In this document: positions 1-11,341 of the stretch, piece by piece
Layout of the letters: each line of letters begins with the position of its first letter
Position numbering within the stretch: the first letter of the stretch is position 1
Assembly (NCBI GenBank): GCA_013400975.1
Contig: WBMZ01004648.1
Span: 496,001 to 560,000, forward strand
Reading direction: 5' to 3'
DNA from: Atrichornis clamosus
Lineage: Eukaryota; Chordata; Aves; Passeriformes; Menuridae
DNA length: 64,000 nucleotides
The notes under the pieces: generated by a model
What the model saw: the letters and a program-made list of their open reading frames with translations, nothing else
The model's database searches: none
Told to the model about the DNA's origin: nothing
Program-made: the position numbers and the translations under genes

Positions 1-1379
1 GCTTCTGAAAAATTTTGAATTAAAACAGGGTAAAATTTCCAGCTCCCATTTTTTTTTTTACTTTTAGGTTTTAGAACTGTAGGCAATGTCATACATTGTC
101 TTTTCCTGCACTTTACTTCCCAGTACTTTGTAAAAATGCATCATAATGTTGTTAATCCTATTATTTTCAGAATGTCAAGGAAATATATTTTCTGTGTGTA
201 CACTGGGGAATATCTTATCTTAAACCTGGGATTAACCCATTGGAGAAGAAGGCTGTTTACAGACTTTTCTCATGTATTCGAGGTCATTATTGTTGCTATG
301 TGACTTTGTTTTCTTACAGAGCTGTGAAATCTATTGAACTACATTCTCTACTTAGGCATGCTTGCATAGAGAGGAAAGAAAATCAATATACATCATTGAA
401 ATAAAAATTAAGTGAAGACCAAATTCACTCAGTGTACCTAACTCATAGAAAGAGTTAAGACTCGGTGGAACAGTAAAAATAGTTAGACATTTTTTTCTTA
501 CAGCACAGGGTCCTGATAATCTTGCTCCTTAGACAGACGACAGAAAAATTTCAGTTCTACAATGAAAGCAATCAATCCTTACAGAGTAATCATCATGTTT
601 GAATGTCTAAAGGTGTTACATGATTCTGCTACGAAGCTGCTGAATGATTACAGGAAAAATAAATCAGCATTTCAAAAGCAAACACAATAGATGGCAATAA
701 GAAATAGGCATCACATTTTTGGTGAAATCCATGTCCAAGAAAAGTTCTACTCAGGGTTAAATAAGAAATATGGAAATAAAAATCCTAGAGAAAGTATAGT
801 TTATCATCTTGAAAGTCAGGTAGGAATTACCTAATTCTGGTACCTAAACATTAGTCAAAGTCTAACCTAGTCATCTGGGCTCCATGAACAATGAGTGGAA
901 AGGAACAGTCACTCCAGTGGTGGCACTTTATTTGATACAAGTTTGGATCTCGAAGGCATGCTACCCGATACTCACTCCTTGTATCTCTTCATTGACTTTC
1001 ATGAGAAAATTTGCTGAGAAATCTAACTTCCATGTAGTTAAAATTGTGTGACAAGTCCAACACTCAGCCAAAGCAAGGAAAATTTTATTTTCTTGTGAAA
1101 AGAAAAAAAATTATCTTCAAATTTTAAGTAAACTTTCATCAAAACCAGTCAACTCAATTTCTATTTTGCTCAACTGACAGTTACAAACTTAACAAAATGT
1201 CTCTGTATGTCAAAACTGCAAAAATTCCTCATTATCATAAAAACTGAACTGAATATTTATTCTTTTTCTTTTTTAACAGTTACAGAAAAAATAACGTCAG
1301 GTCTGAAAGTTACTTATCGTTCACAAATTTTGATATTTTATTTTTTCCTTATTCTCCCTATGCTTCCCTGCAAGTGAAA
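1..1379. other. AT-rich unique non-coding DNA
   Basis: I see no gene, repeat family or RNA gene here. The stretch is AT-rich with short homopolymer runs (poly-T near 50). Stops are frequent in all frames. It could be intron or intergenic DNA. Confidence 0.6.
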
Positions 1380-1640
1380 AAATAAAACTCTTGGACATTC
1401 AAACTGCACCTCTGACACTCGTAGTTGCTGGCTCATGGTTCCGGCAGGTGCAGATGGAGGCTGTTGGTGCTCCAAGGGATCTGGAGGATGGTGAAGGGCA
1501 GTGGAAGGGGACTCTTGGGTCCTGAGGGAAATCATGGCCCTCACCCATGCAGGGAGCTAATCCAGGTAGGCATGGTTATGGGAAGTGCCATGCACACCCC
1601 AAGGTTGCTGTTGCTTGATCCACTGCATATTTTTAATACC
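1380..1640. other. GC-richer islet of unknown origin
   Basis: Base composition rises sharply compared with both flanks. Short open frames run through it on both strands (68 codons minus, 73 codons plus), which is expected from the lower stop-codon density. I do not recognise either translation. There is no splice-site pair, poly-A tail or repeat motif that would decide between an old retrocopy, an exon of a non-coding RNA or chance. Confidence 0.3.
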
Positions 1641-4600
1641 TCCTGATGATAAGTGTACTGTGCATAATGTGGCCTGGTAACTAAAATCAGCATCCTCTCA
1701 GCACTGTTTTTGTCAGATTACATAGATCAGAGCCTCCCTGGCAGTCAGTGATCCTTATGCAGTCCGTGGTTAAGGGGCCAGCAGCCTGTCACATGCTAAT
1801 CACATAACTTTCCAGACACAGCTAAAAGTATCTCTTTTCCTGTCACTTAGTCCCCACAGCACACACATATTTTCTTTGTCCCTTTACTCTTTTTTTGGAA
1901 GGCAGTGCATAGCTCCAGCCCACTGACTCTGTATAGAGCCTGACAGGGGACAGAGAGAACTCCGTGGTGTCTGGATTTAGTAGTTGACAAAAAGAGCAGA
2001 TGTCTTAGACTAACAAACACACATCACACACTACAGCTTCACCAGCAGTTAAATGAGGCCTTTATTTTTCTGTGACAATAGGAGGCCTGGGCCCTGCAGC
2101 TGCTGTATAAGAGATGGTAAAATCCATTGAAATCCAAAATCTAAGGATGTGAAGCAGATTTAGCCTCTTAAAATCTGATTTCTTCTATTCTGTGTACTTC
2201 AGTGGCCTGACTAGATTTGAAATGAAATAAAACAGAAAACAAAATCAGAAGGAAACACAATTCTTCCTCCTCTGTCTGTACTCAGAAATATTCCTCTACC
2301 TAAACACAATGCAAAACAGTGGGAGTGTGTGTGCACACTCACATCTGTATCATTAGGGTGAGCTTTCCTATGCGTTTTCTGAATACACCTGTGACAATTG
2401 TGGTGCAGATAATAGTATTACAGTGGGCTTCTGGCCATACAGCTTTTGCTCTGGGCTGCTTATGAATACCTCAAATGTCAACTGCTTCAAAGAAATAGTC
2501 TTAGTATCACCAAGCACTTTATCAACATGTTTCCGATAAAAGGTATCCTCATTAAAAAAAGACTAACATCTAATCCTTTGCTCTTTCTGTTTCCTATTGT
2601 TTCCAGTGCTATAGAAGGGTTTTCCAAGAAGTCTGCTGGTTTTCAGGTATTTGTGTTTTATATGTTTGTCTCTCACAAGGAAACTGCTTTTAACTCCACA
2701 TTTGCAACTTCACTAGGAGAAGCCATCTGACACTTATGGTGGCATGTTTAGCTTTAAAATATTCAAAAGCCTTACAAACCAGAATTAAAGGTGCAAGAGC
2801 ACCATATTAAGGATTTTTTGTAGTAGTAGTAGTAATATTAACATGTTTAGGGAAGGAATGTAGTCCCAGTGGACTCTGCAGGCATAAGTAGAGCAAGCTA
2901 TAGTTACATATTCTTGAAAAGCAGATTATTATCTCCATTTTCTTCCTGGAGTGCAATAGAATAATTCCTCTTTTTTATGGCAAATTGAGCATAGAAATCC
3001 AAAATGTGCACTCTTTTGCTGAAGCAGTACAATATGCTCAGAGGTTTCAGTTTCAAGGCAGTGAATGGCTAGCTGTCCAGAGCCTTTCCAGTAGGATGTC
3101 CCACAGCTTTATAGTGGAGAGCAGTTTTAAAGGCAAATGGTGACTGGATTGACATGATAATCCAGGAAGCCGAAGAATGGGTGGATCAGGCCAGACAAAC
3201 ATCTCTATTACTGCAATTGTAAATCTCTTTTCATCCACACACCTTTAAAGGTGAGAAGCTTGTGGAAGGGGAGAACATGATTCCCCATGCAAGTCCTAGT
3301 GGGAAGTAAACAAACAAAGAGCCCCTGAGGGTTTTCCTGTCTGTATTGAAAAGGAAGTAATGTGAGACAAATTTGACTTTCTTGGTATTACAGATGTCAT
3401 CTGGGAACACATTCATATACAAGCCCAGGCAAATGATGGATGGCATCAAGTCCTGTTAAGAAAAATTATATCAGTATCTATATGTGTCAGGAAATGATAG
3501 CAATTATTTTGCAAACAGGCACCAGTCACAACAAAGTTGCTATGTTATGAAATCCAGACACATTATTTTCACCACTGGAGGGCTCTCATATTTTTCCTTT
3601 AATTCCACAATAACATATTGAGATTTGAGGAAAAAAAACCCCAGAATATATGGCTTAAACAAAGCGTATTTCCTTCTTCTAAATGCAAGTATAAGCTCAC
3701 AATAAGGATTTTTTACAGCTTCAGTACACTTTCTTTCAAAAGTAAAAGAAATATGACTTTATTAACAGCAACAATACCCGTAGATATCATACGTCAGACA
3801 AAAAATGCAGGATGTTGTGCAAAGAAAAGTGGGATTATTTCTCATGATTATATAGGGAGAAATGAGGAAAACTCAGTGATTTTGTCAAAGCTGCCTACCA
3901 GACCAGCAGATCTCAGTTCAGGTCTCCTTGAGTTTGTTCCTTTTATGTTAGAATTATTAGGATACCACAAAAAAAACAGTGGAGTGCAATGTCTATTAGT
4001 CTGTGTTACCTGCATAGGCCTTATTACTGTAAAGGTGAGATGCTTTTAACAACTCCAGTGTATTTATCCTCAAGAAGCATTGCAGCACAAGGAATTTTTA
4101 TCAATTCTAAGATATCTCAATGGTCTTCCAAACTCTAAGCTGTCACTCCTATCACTGGGCTGTCTTTCCTTTTCCTAGGTATGCCACTTTAAATGAATTT
4201 TAACTGGCCTATTGCTAGTAGTTTTTACTGTTATTTATATCAATTTAGGCATATAACAATCTAGGTAAGGTTATCACATAATCCAAAAACATTTATATAA
4301 AAAATGGTTAGATTTTTTTTGCTGAGTGTGATTGTGAAACAAGCCTTCACTTTTGATAATTCATCTGTCTATCTGTTTAAATACCATGATATTTATAATT
4401 GTTATCAAAACTGTCTATGTATTAGGTTTTGTTACTTATTTAGATATACCTTCCAGACAGTTGTCACTGCCTGAAACCAGAATCAGCAAGCTGTTTAGTT
4501 TGTCCAATACATGTCTTTAAGTAATGCGTGTGTCTGACCAGATGAGTACCTTTCAAGCTCTGCCTTTTCTCATGTTTTAGCTTCTCCTGATATTTAAATC

Positions 4601-7090
4601 TAAACTAAAGAAATATCCATCTACTTGCAAGCCTGACACTCACAAGTATTTTAAGTGCTTGGATAACCAGAGAGCAGTTTTAATACATGGCAGACCAGAA
4701 GATTCTCTAACATGAGGTCTGCCAAAATTGCTGTACCAGGAATGTGCCAAGAAGACATAAGCTGTCACTAAAAATATAACTCCTAACACCTTTGAAAATT
4801 ATTTAGCCTTTTTGAAGCAGATGAGAATATTAGTGGAATGGTGGGAGGTAGATCTCTTCTAAATAAATTCTGGAAATTAAACAGCCCCACAAGTATCCTT
4901 CTCTAAGAGCAAAGAATGTATCATACATAAGATTGTAACCTGAAGACCCCAATTTAAAAAAAGAAGGCTGTTCAGTTGGACAGTGGCATGACACAAAAGT
5001 TTATTTCTGTACATAAGAATTTAACTTAACTAAAAGTAACAAGCATATTTGTGTGACAGACATTTGCTGGTATCTTATTTATTGTAAGAAGTAATGAGAG
5101 AAGACAGATACACAATATGTGTTTGTTTCTTTATTTGAAGAGTGAGAAAATCAGGAATAGCCAAATGCGTTCAAAGAAATCTCAACATACTAACAAAAAC
5201 ATCTTTTGCATTCCAAAAGTTTCTGAAGGGCAGTCTTGTTTAATTTGAAATTAAAATCTCAATATAATCTATTCCTCTGCAATTACTAAAAAAGACGTGT
5301 ATTGAAATGCTATCCAGCAGTGTAAGATAGACAAAAAGTGTTTTTCTTTTTCCTGAATAAGGTGTCCTTATAGCAGTGCTTATATTTTACTCTAGTTTTC
5401 TGGCTGCCCAAAACCCCTCAACATTTAATAATTAGCATCTGGTTGGAAGTCAGCTGTTTTAGTGAATGCCTCTCCTGCTTCTCTTTGCCAAGATGAATTC
5501 TAATATCTCAGGAAGGAGCCAGTATGAAATTTATTGCCAAAAAATTCTCAGCATCACGTCCCTGTCATCTGAACTCAACCTTACCAAAAATTCCCCCAGG
5601 ATGTCATATTATAGTCATAGACCTCCTCAAGCACACTTAAAATTGATTTCTGTGACCAAGATTTTCACAACTAATTCACAGTTAACTTTTTTTCCTGCCA
5701 TCTACTAACACCAACCTCCTTGTCACTGTTCCTTTTAGCAACAGGGGTGGACATAAAAGTCTCTTCAGACTCAGAACACTGCCCCCATAACAAATGTCAA
5801 GTACACTATTAAAAGGCTTGTAGGAAGTTAGTAGTAAAGCACACTATACCACCCACATTTAGAAAAAGATATATAGCCAATTGTGTCTTCAAATAATTTA
5901 AATATACCCGGTACAAAGTTAAAATTACCCTTAGGGATCTGCGGATGTTTGAGTTATTTATGTTAAGATATTATTTTACCTTTGCTTGTTTTATGTTACA
6001 TTTTTGATGAGTTATCATCACATATATTTTTTAACTCTGTTTAGCAGAACTGCTTGATAATTTCCATTTCTCTTCACTAAACTAGTGGCATTTCTTATGA
6101 ACTTGCTGGTATCACATTTTGTCTGTCTTATTGCGTCTTTTTCAGAGTTCTAGGAGGACAATCTTTCTGCTTGTCACCTTCTCTCATGGTTACTGGAAAA
6201 TATGACATGTCTGCAGCTGAATGTTAGCAAATATTTATGGCCAAAATATTTATGCTTTACAACAAGCTTGTGATATGTGTATTTCCTCATTTTTTTCTTT
6301 AACTGTAGATTTCATTGTATTATAAATAAGGGGGAAGGAGAGATACAGAGTCTGAGAATGTTTTTGGTCTAATCACTCTTTGCAAAAACATGTACTGTAA
6401 TACAAGCTGAGTGACAGAGGCTTTGATGTGTTGGATTTGACAATAGTCCCTATAGCACAAAAGAGATGGAAGTTATTTTTCAGACTTACCACCATGAGAG
6501 GATTAGAGGTAGGCAAATCAAGTCAAGAAAGAACTGACTTAAAACTCCCGACTAAACTAAAGGCAAATTATTTTCATGTTCCAAATAGTTCATTGTCCAC
6601 TTTATTTCTCTTGATTGGTATTTAGTTGGTACTTAGTTACTGCTCTCTGAATAAACAAATAATTGTCGAGGATTTTGAAATTTTCTTCTTCAAGGCTAAG
6701 CCTTCTTTAATGAAAAGAATGTAGGTACCAGTGACTACAAGAAGTTTGTCAGATGGCAGTGGGATGAATAAGGGCAGGTTTCTGACTATTCTGCGAATCA
6801 GAAGGATAATTCAGTGTAAGCCAAAAGGTAGGATAATGGGTATATTGATTCATAGTTGTAATTATTAAAGTGTTTATATTTATGTGTTCATGGACAGACT
6901 TTTTATAAGGTAGATGCCTCAACATTTTTGTCCATCTTAGTCATCTGTTTTTCTTACATGGCCATTTGCTTCTTACTCTTCTGGGATTTCTTTTTCCTTT
7001 TCTCTTTCATTTGGATTTTCATCATTGAATCTGATTATTGATTCAAGGAGCACAATGAAAGCTCATTATATTTAAAGTATAATACTTGTG
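1641..7090. other. AT-rich unique non-coding DNA
   Basis: There is no supported gene or repeat family in these 5.4 kb. A small imperfect TAG trinucleotide repeat lies at about 2819-2836. The longest open frame (3618-4049, plus) has no recognisable domain and ordinary AT-biased composition, so I treat it as chance. At 6976-7059 (minus) a 28-codon purine-rich frame rich in Glu and Lys ends at a stop; it is too short to interpret. Confidence 0.55.
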
Positions 7091-7447
7091 CTATACTTGA
7101 TGGCACTCAAGTATTTCAAATCTGCCTGCAGCCGTGGGCAGTCTCTCCATAGCCAAGGCACAGACCAGTAGGGAGGAAAAAATCTCCACATTATTGGAGC
7201 TGGGTAGTGGCCTGAAGCACTGTTCTCCTTCTTTCACGGACATCAACGCCAATGAACTGGCGTACGGCAATGGTGCACTCTGTACAAACTTCTGCCACGT
7301 GGATTGTGTACACTGGACCTCATCTGGATCTACAGGGGACTGCTGGCTATTTGAATCCTTATAGATTACCTCCAGCACAGCTGGAGAGTAGAGTAGAGCT
7401 CCTCCAGTAGAGCTGGATTCCTTGGTGTTCCATGTTCTGGGGTGCAC
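7091..7447 (-). other. GC-richer block with a 118-codon open frame; possible decayed retrocopy
   Basis: This 350-bp block is clearly GC-richer than its surroundings. It is open for 118 codons on the minus strand and for 76 codons on the plus strand. The minus-strand translation is of mixed, protein-like composition, but I recognise no domain, signal peptide or membrane segment. No poly-A tail follows in the minus direction, and no convincing splice acceptor or donor flanks it. It might be a fragment of a processed pseudogene, an exon of an unrecognised gene or part of an old transposable element. It ends about 300 bp upstream of the ERVK-like LTR and may be unrelated to it. Confidence 0.25.
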
Positions 7448-8043
7448 TATCTGAGATATTTTAGCTTAAACCTGCTCATTTGCAGGTGTTATTTTATTTC
7501 TTTTTATACTAGTTCCTTCTACTTTTAAAGAAAATTCTCTTGCATTTTACATATTATGTAAATTATGTAAATCCATGAATTTATTGTACTTTAAAAAAAA
7601 AAACCAGAAACCAAACCAGTTACATTAATCCTTAAGCTTATCCTTACCAGGTGAAGGGATATGCCTTCATTCATTGATCTTTACTATAAATGGAGGTGAT
7701 CCATCTTTCATAAATTTAATACCAAAATCTCTGGATTCTGTTACAGATATGTGTTGAGGTCACTCCACCAGCCGGTGAACCAGGGAAAGTGGCTGAGACC
7801 GGCTGGTGGAAAAACTCAGGTCTTTGTCAAATATATCCGTTCAAAGGAAAGGCCTCTCCCACAAGTCCTTGCGGTTGGAATGTAACCTTACCCCCCCGCC
7901 CCTCAGATAAGATTAAAGCTACCTCTCCCAGCAGCCTGTGTGGCTGCTTCCTGCCCCGGCCCTCGGCCCTGCCCCTTCCCTCTGCTCACTGGCTCCCTTC
8001 CCCGGCTCCGCCTTTGTTCCGCCCCTGTGCCCTCAGACCCCTC

Positions 8044-8051
8044 CATAAAAG
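8044..8051 (+). promoter_or_regulatory. TATA-like box of the ERVK-like LTR
   Basis: CATAAAAG lies about 50 bp upstream of the AATAAA signal, downstream of the C-rich U3 stretch. This is the normal spacing of a retroviral core promoter. Transcription would start near 8072-8078. Confidence 0.55.
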
Positions 8052-8098
8052 CAGGGTCCTCACGTGCCTCACTCTCTTCGCCCGTCCATGCTTCCAGG

Positions 8099-8104
8099 AA
8101 TAAA
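8099..8104 (+). terminator. AATAAA polyadenylation signal in the LTR
   Basis: A perfect AATAAA sits between the TATA-like box and the U5 region. It is followed within about 25-40 bases by GT-containing sequence, consistent with a retroviral R/U5 polyadenylation site. Confidence 0.55.
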
Positions 8105-8359
8105 CCATCTCTCCGTGGGACTCGGTGAGCGGAGGGCCCTCCTGACTCTTTGTCTCTGGCGATTTGAGCTATCCGCCATAAGGTGTGGGGTGCGTGCCAC
8201 CAGCGCCGACCAGCAGCGCAGGGCAGAAAGAGGGGCGAGCTAGCAGGCGAAACTGCACCCGATCTGTCCCTCTCTCGAGACAGGTTGGGGTACACAGCAG
8301 CTACCTCCGACTGCCCCATTGAGCACCCACAATCTAAAAACCCCCATGGCACGCTACAG

Positions 8360-8376
8360 TGGCGTCTGAACAGGAC
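8360..8376 (+). other. Retroviral primer binding site, tRNA-Lys type
   Basis: TGGCGTCTGAACAGGAC lies one base after the CA end of the LTR. It differs from the canonical Lys-type site by two C-to-T transitions at CpG/CpC positions and one missing G, the pattern of old neutral decay. Its presence shows that this is a 5' LTR with a little leader and not a recombined solo LTR. Confidence 0.7.
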
Positions 8377-10014
8377 TCTGAAGAGTTCCTGGAATTGACC
8401 CTTTTGGCCCCGCTGGCCGATAAGATTATTTGTAAACCTTCCTTGTAGTCTTTTTGACCACCCATTTCTTAGTTCATATCCCAAACTTAGGGGCAATATA
8501 TTTGCTTGTATTTTTTAATCTTGGTTATCACTACAGTACACAGAACTTCACATATATTACCCACTCAGATTTTTATCAGAAATTATCTTTTTACTTCAGG
8601 ATTTTTTTGAGTACCTTAGCACTGTCCATTCTAACATACTCTTTATTCATGGTTATCAGAAAGAGAAGAAGATTGATATTAATATTAAAAAACCCAAAAC
8701 AACTCAAATACAACACCTCAGATTACTCTAAATCAGTTGTGAAAATAGTAAGCTAGATATATTGATACCCTATTTGGAATTACTATGCAGTGTGAGCTAG
8801 ATAAATATTTGCTCTTTTTGACAGAGAGAGCTCAAGCTGATAAGGATTGATAAGTGTGTCTTGCTTGAGTGTTAGGGTAGATTAACATTCTGCCCTAATT
8901 TACTAATTAGTTTCTCCACAATGTCATTAGGATGATTTGCTGTATTTTGTTATTGCTATTGAACAAGTCAATAATACTGCAAGTGCTAAATCATAATACC
9001 GATATTGTAATAGATATTTAAAAACTTCAGGTTGAAGGAAGACAGTGGATTATGGAAATGTGGACTCAGGTTTGATTCTTTCTTACTTTACAGAGGCAAA
9101 CACCATGGCATTTCAAGGTAAGTGTAAAACAAATGAATTTTCCCACTTCTTTGAAGGAAAAGAAGGACTTCGGATATTGTACTTCCTTGTTCTAGAATTT
9201 TTATAATGTTGACAAAAACATAGGATGTGTTAATGAAGTAAAGTTCAGTTTTAGGACATCTTAGGAGTTCAAACAGTCAGGTCAGAAGGTAATAGGCTTT
9301 AATATCTCTGTCTGGTAGACAATTCAAAATAGTGTCTGAACCTACATCTACCTACATATACCTAGAACTAGCATTAAAATTTATTCTTATTAACAGCTTG
9401 CCAATACGCAGAAATAGAGCATGGAAAAGAATACTAACAACCAGTTATAGAGAGATAACAGGGACAAAACCTCCAAGTATACATGTTTGCCAAAATACTT
9501 GATCTATCTCTTTTGTCCAGTGTTTCCTCTAGGCAAGGGAAATTTCCATTAGGTATAATGAGATTTATGGAGATAAGCAGTTTTTATCAGATACGATTGT
9601 GTCTTTAAAGCTACATTATGTCATAGAAAGACAGAGAAAAAACTATCAAAAGTGACAGCAACAAATGAGCATAACTGAGATGTGTGTTGTGAACTTTTTT
9701 GTTTTCAGTTGAGAAAATTTGCTGGGCCTACAAGATAATGTAAGCCTGAAGAGAACATTAAAAATTACACCCTCAAAACTTTCATGAAGAAGTGAGTGGA
9801 GATTATTGTTAAATCAAAAGGTCAGATATATAGAATAAAATTATGGATGGTTTTATAAAAATGTTCAATTCATACATTGTATGAATTTGATTGTGAAATT
9901 ATTTTAAAATTTTTTTTCTCATAGAAAGTATTTATTTAACAAAACCATAAATGTATCAGGAACATGTTCAGTTTTAATAATCCTCCAAAAAAAAAAAAAA
10001 AAAACCAACCTCAG
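8377..10014. other. Short retroviral leader remnant, then AT-rich unique DNA
   Basis: The first 50-70 bases after the primer site are moderately GC-rich and may still be proviral leader. Beyond about 8440 the sequence returns to AT-rich unique DNA. No gag, pro, pol or env reading frame is present. The 100-codon frame at 8454-8756 is AT-driven and hydrophobic by composition, not a recognisable protein. An 18-base poly-A run at 9987-10004 lies just before the duplicated block. Confidence 0.5.
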
Positions 10015-10677
10015 GTGTGGAAAAAAAAGGATTCCAAACATGAAAGAATTTGTATTGATATTTTAAAATCAGAAACTTTAATATTTTGTTAAAACATGGA
10101 TTCTCATTTTGAAATTCTCAGTTTAACTCAGAATAAAAATTTTAAAAGTAAGATATAACCTTTGAAATGTAATGTTTTAATACTAAGAAATTTTTTAAAA
10201 GTAAGTTTATCTCACTTTTCTTTTTCTCTAGGTTACTTCTTATTTTTAGAGAGAGATATTCCTAGATTTTTACTTTATATCCCAAACCAATACAGAAAAA
10301 ATTCACCTTCAAAATCTGTCATAGGACAGAAAATTCACACAGCTCTGGTTTTGCATGCCATCTGTTTCCTTTTTCTGTTTCAGCATAGGGCAACCTATTT
10401 TTGATGATGCACAGTTGTACTTCAGTCTATAGATGACTTTGCTGCCTGGACTAGTACTAGTTTAGGCTGTTTGAGAAATTTTTAACTTCTAAGACACGGA
10501 GAAGTCAGTAGAATATGTTGTAACCAAAAAGGAAAAGAGATTCTTTTGGCTACTGAGTAGGTAGGTTGAGAACTCCCACCAGTGAACTCCCACCCTATAA
10601 TTCTTCTCCTTTTTTCAAGTATTTTTCATTTGCTTCATTATGTTTCTTAATTCCAAAAATCAGTGTGAATCTCATTT
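10015..10677 (+). repeat. 663-bp direct repeat, copy 1
   Basis: This block recurs at an offset of exactly 664 bases. In my line-by-line comparison the only difference is at 10042 (G) against 10706 (C). Copy 1 starts ten bases after an 18-base poly-A run and ends at the base before an N. Both copies contain the same 80-codon frame, which is a duplicate and not evidence for a gene. Confidence 0.95.
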
Positions 10678-10678
10678 N
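10678..10678. other. Single ambiguous base (N) at the repeat junction
   Basis: The only undetermined base in this region falls exactly between the two copies of the 663-bp repeat. This suggests a contig join or minimal gap more than a sequencing ambiguity. Confidence 0.9.
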
Positions 10679-11341
10679 GTGTGGAAAAAAAAGGATTCCA
10701 AACATCAAAGAATTTGTATTGATATTTTAAAATCAGAAACTTTAATATTTTGTTAAAACATGGATTCTCATTTTGAAATTCTCAGTTTAACTCAGAATAA
10801 AAATTTTAAAAGTAAGATATAACCTTTGAAATGTAATGTTTTAATACTAAGAAATTTTTTAAAAGTAAGTTTATCTCACTTTTCTTTTTCTCTAGGTTAC
10901 TTCTTATTTTTAGAGAGAGATATTCCTAGATTTTTACTTTATATCCCAAACCAATACAGAAAAAATTCACCTTCAAAATCTGTCATAGGACAGAAAATTC
11001 ACACAGCTCTGGTTTTGCATGCCATCTGTTTCCTTTTTCTGTTTCAGCATAGGGCAACCTATTTTTGATGATGCACAGTTGTACTTCAGTCTATAGATGA
11101 CTTTGCTGCCTGGACTAGTACTAGTTTAGGCTGTTTGAGAAATTTTTAACTTCTAAGACACGGAGAAGTCAGTAGAATATGTTGTAACCAAAAAGGAAAA
11201 GAGATTCTTTTGGCTACTGAGTAGGTAGGTTGAGAACTCCCACCAGTGAACTCCCACCCTATAATTCTTCTCCTTTTTTCAAGTATTTTTCATTTGCTTC
11301 ATTATGTTTCTTAATTCCAAAAATCAGTGTGAATCTCATTT
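10679..11341 (+). repeat. 663-bp direct repeat, copy 2
   Basis: This is a near-perfect copy of 10015-10677 in the same orientation. At its end the sequence continues uninterrupted into unique DNA, while copy 1 stops at the N. The near-absence of divergence means either a very recent tandem duplication or unmerged overlapping contig ends or haplotypes. I favour the assembly explanation. Confidence 0.95.

Larger units (their letters stand above)
7750..8358 (+). mobile_element. ERVK-like endogenous retroviral LTR
   Basis: The segment begins with TG, ends with CA and is directly followed by a primer binding site, which fixes both the orientation and the 3' edge of U5. It is GC-richer than the flanks. 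The U3-like part holds C-rich, Sp1-like stretches around 7890-7905 and 8010-8035, then a TATA-like CATAAAAG at 8044-8051. An AATAAA signal at 8099-8104 lies where the R region should be. A length of about 609 bp fits an avian class II LTR. I see no clear target-site duplication, as expected if the 3' part of the provirus is gone. The ERVK label rests on the Lys-type primer site and overall organisation, not on coding sequence. Confidence 0.75.

Noticed and set aside
3618..4049. 143-codon plus-strand open frame
   Set aside because: AT-biased composition, no recognisable domain, and a frame of this length is expected a few times by chance in 64 kb searched in six frames.
6976..7059. 28-codon Glu/Lys-rich minus-strand frame as a terminal exon
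   Set aside because: It is too short, purine-rich DNA gives such strings by chance, and no splice acceptor was found.
8454..8756. 100-codon hydrophobic plus-strand frame as a retroviral or membrane protein
   Set aside because: Hydrophobicity follows from T-rich DNA; no retroviral motif is present and the frame lies beyond the proviral remnant.
10162..11068. Two identical 80-codon frames suggesting a duplicated small gene
   Set aside because: They are identical because the whole 663-bp block is duplicated at an N; there is no independent evidence of coding.
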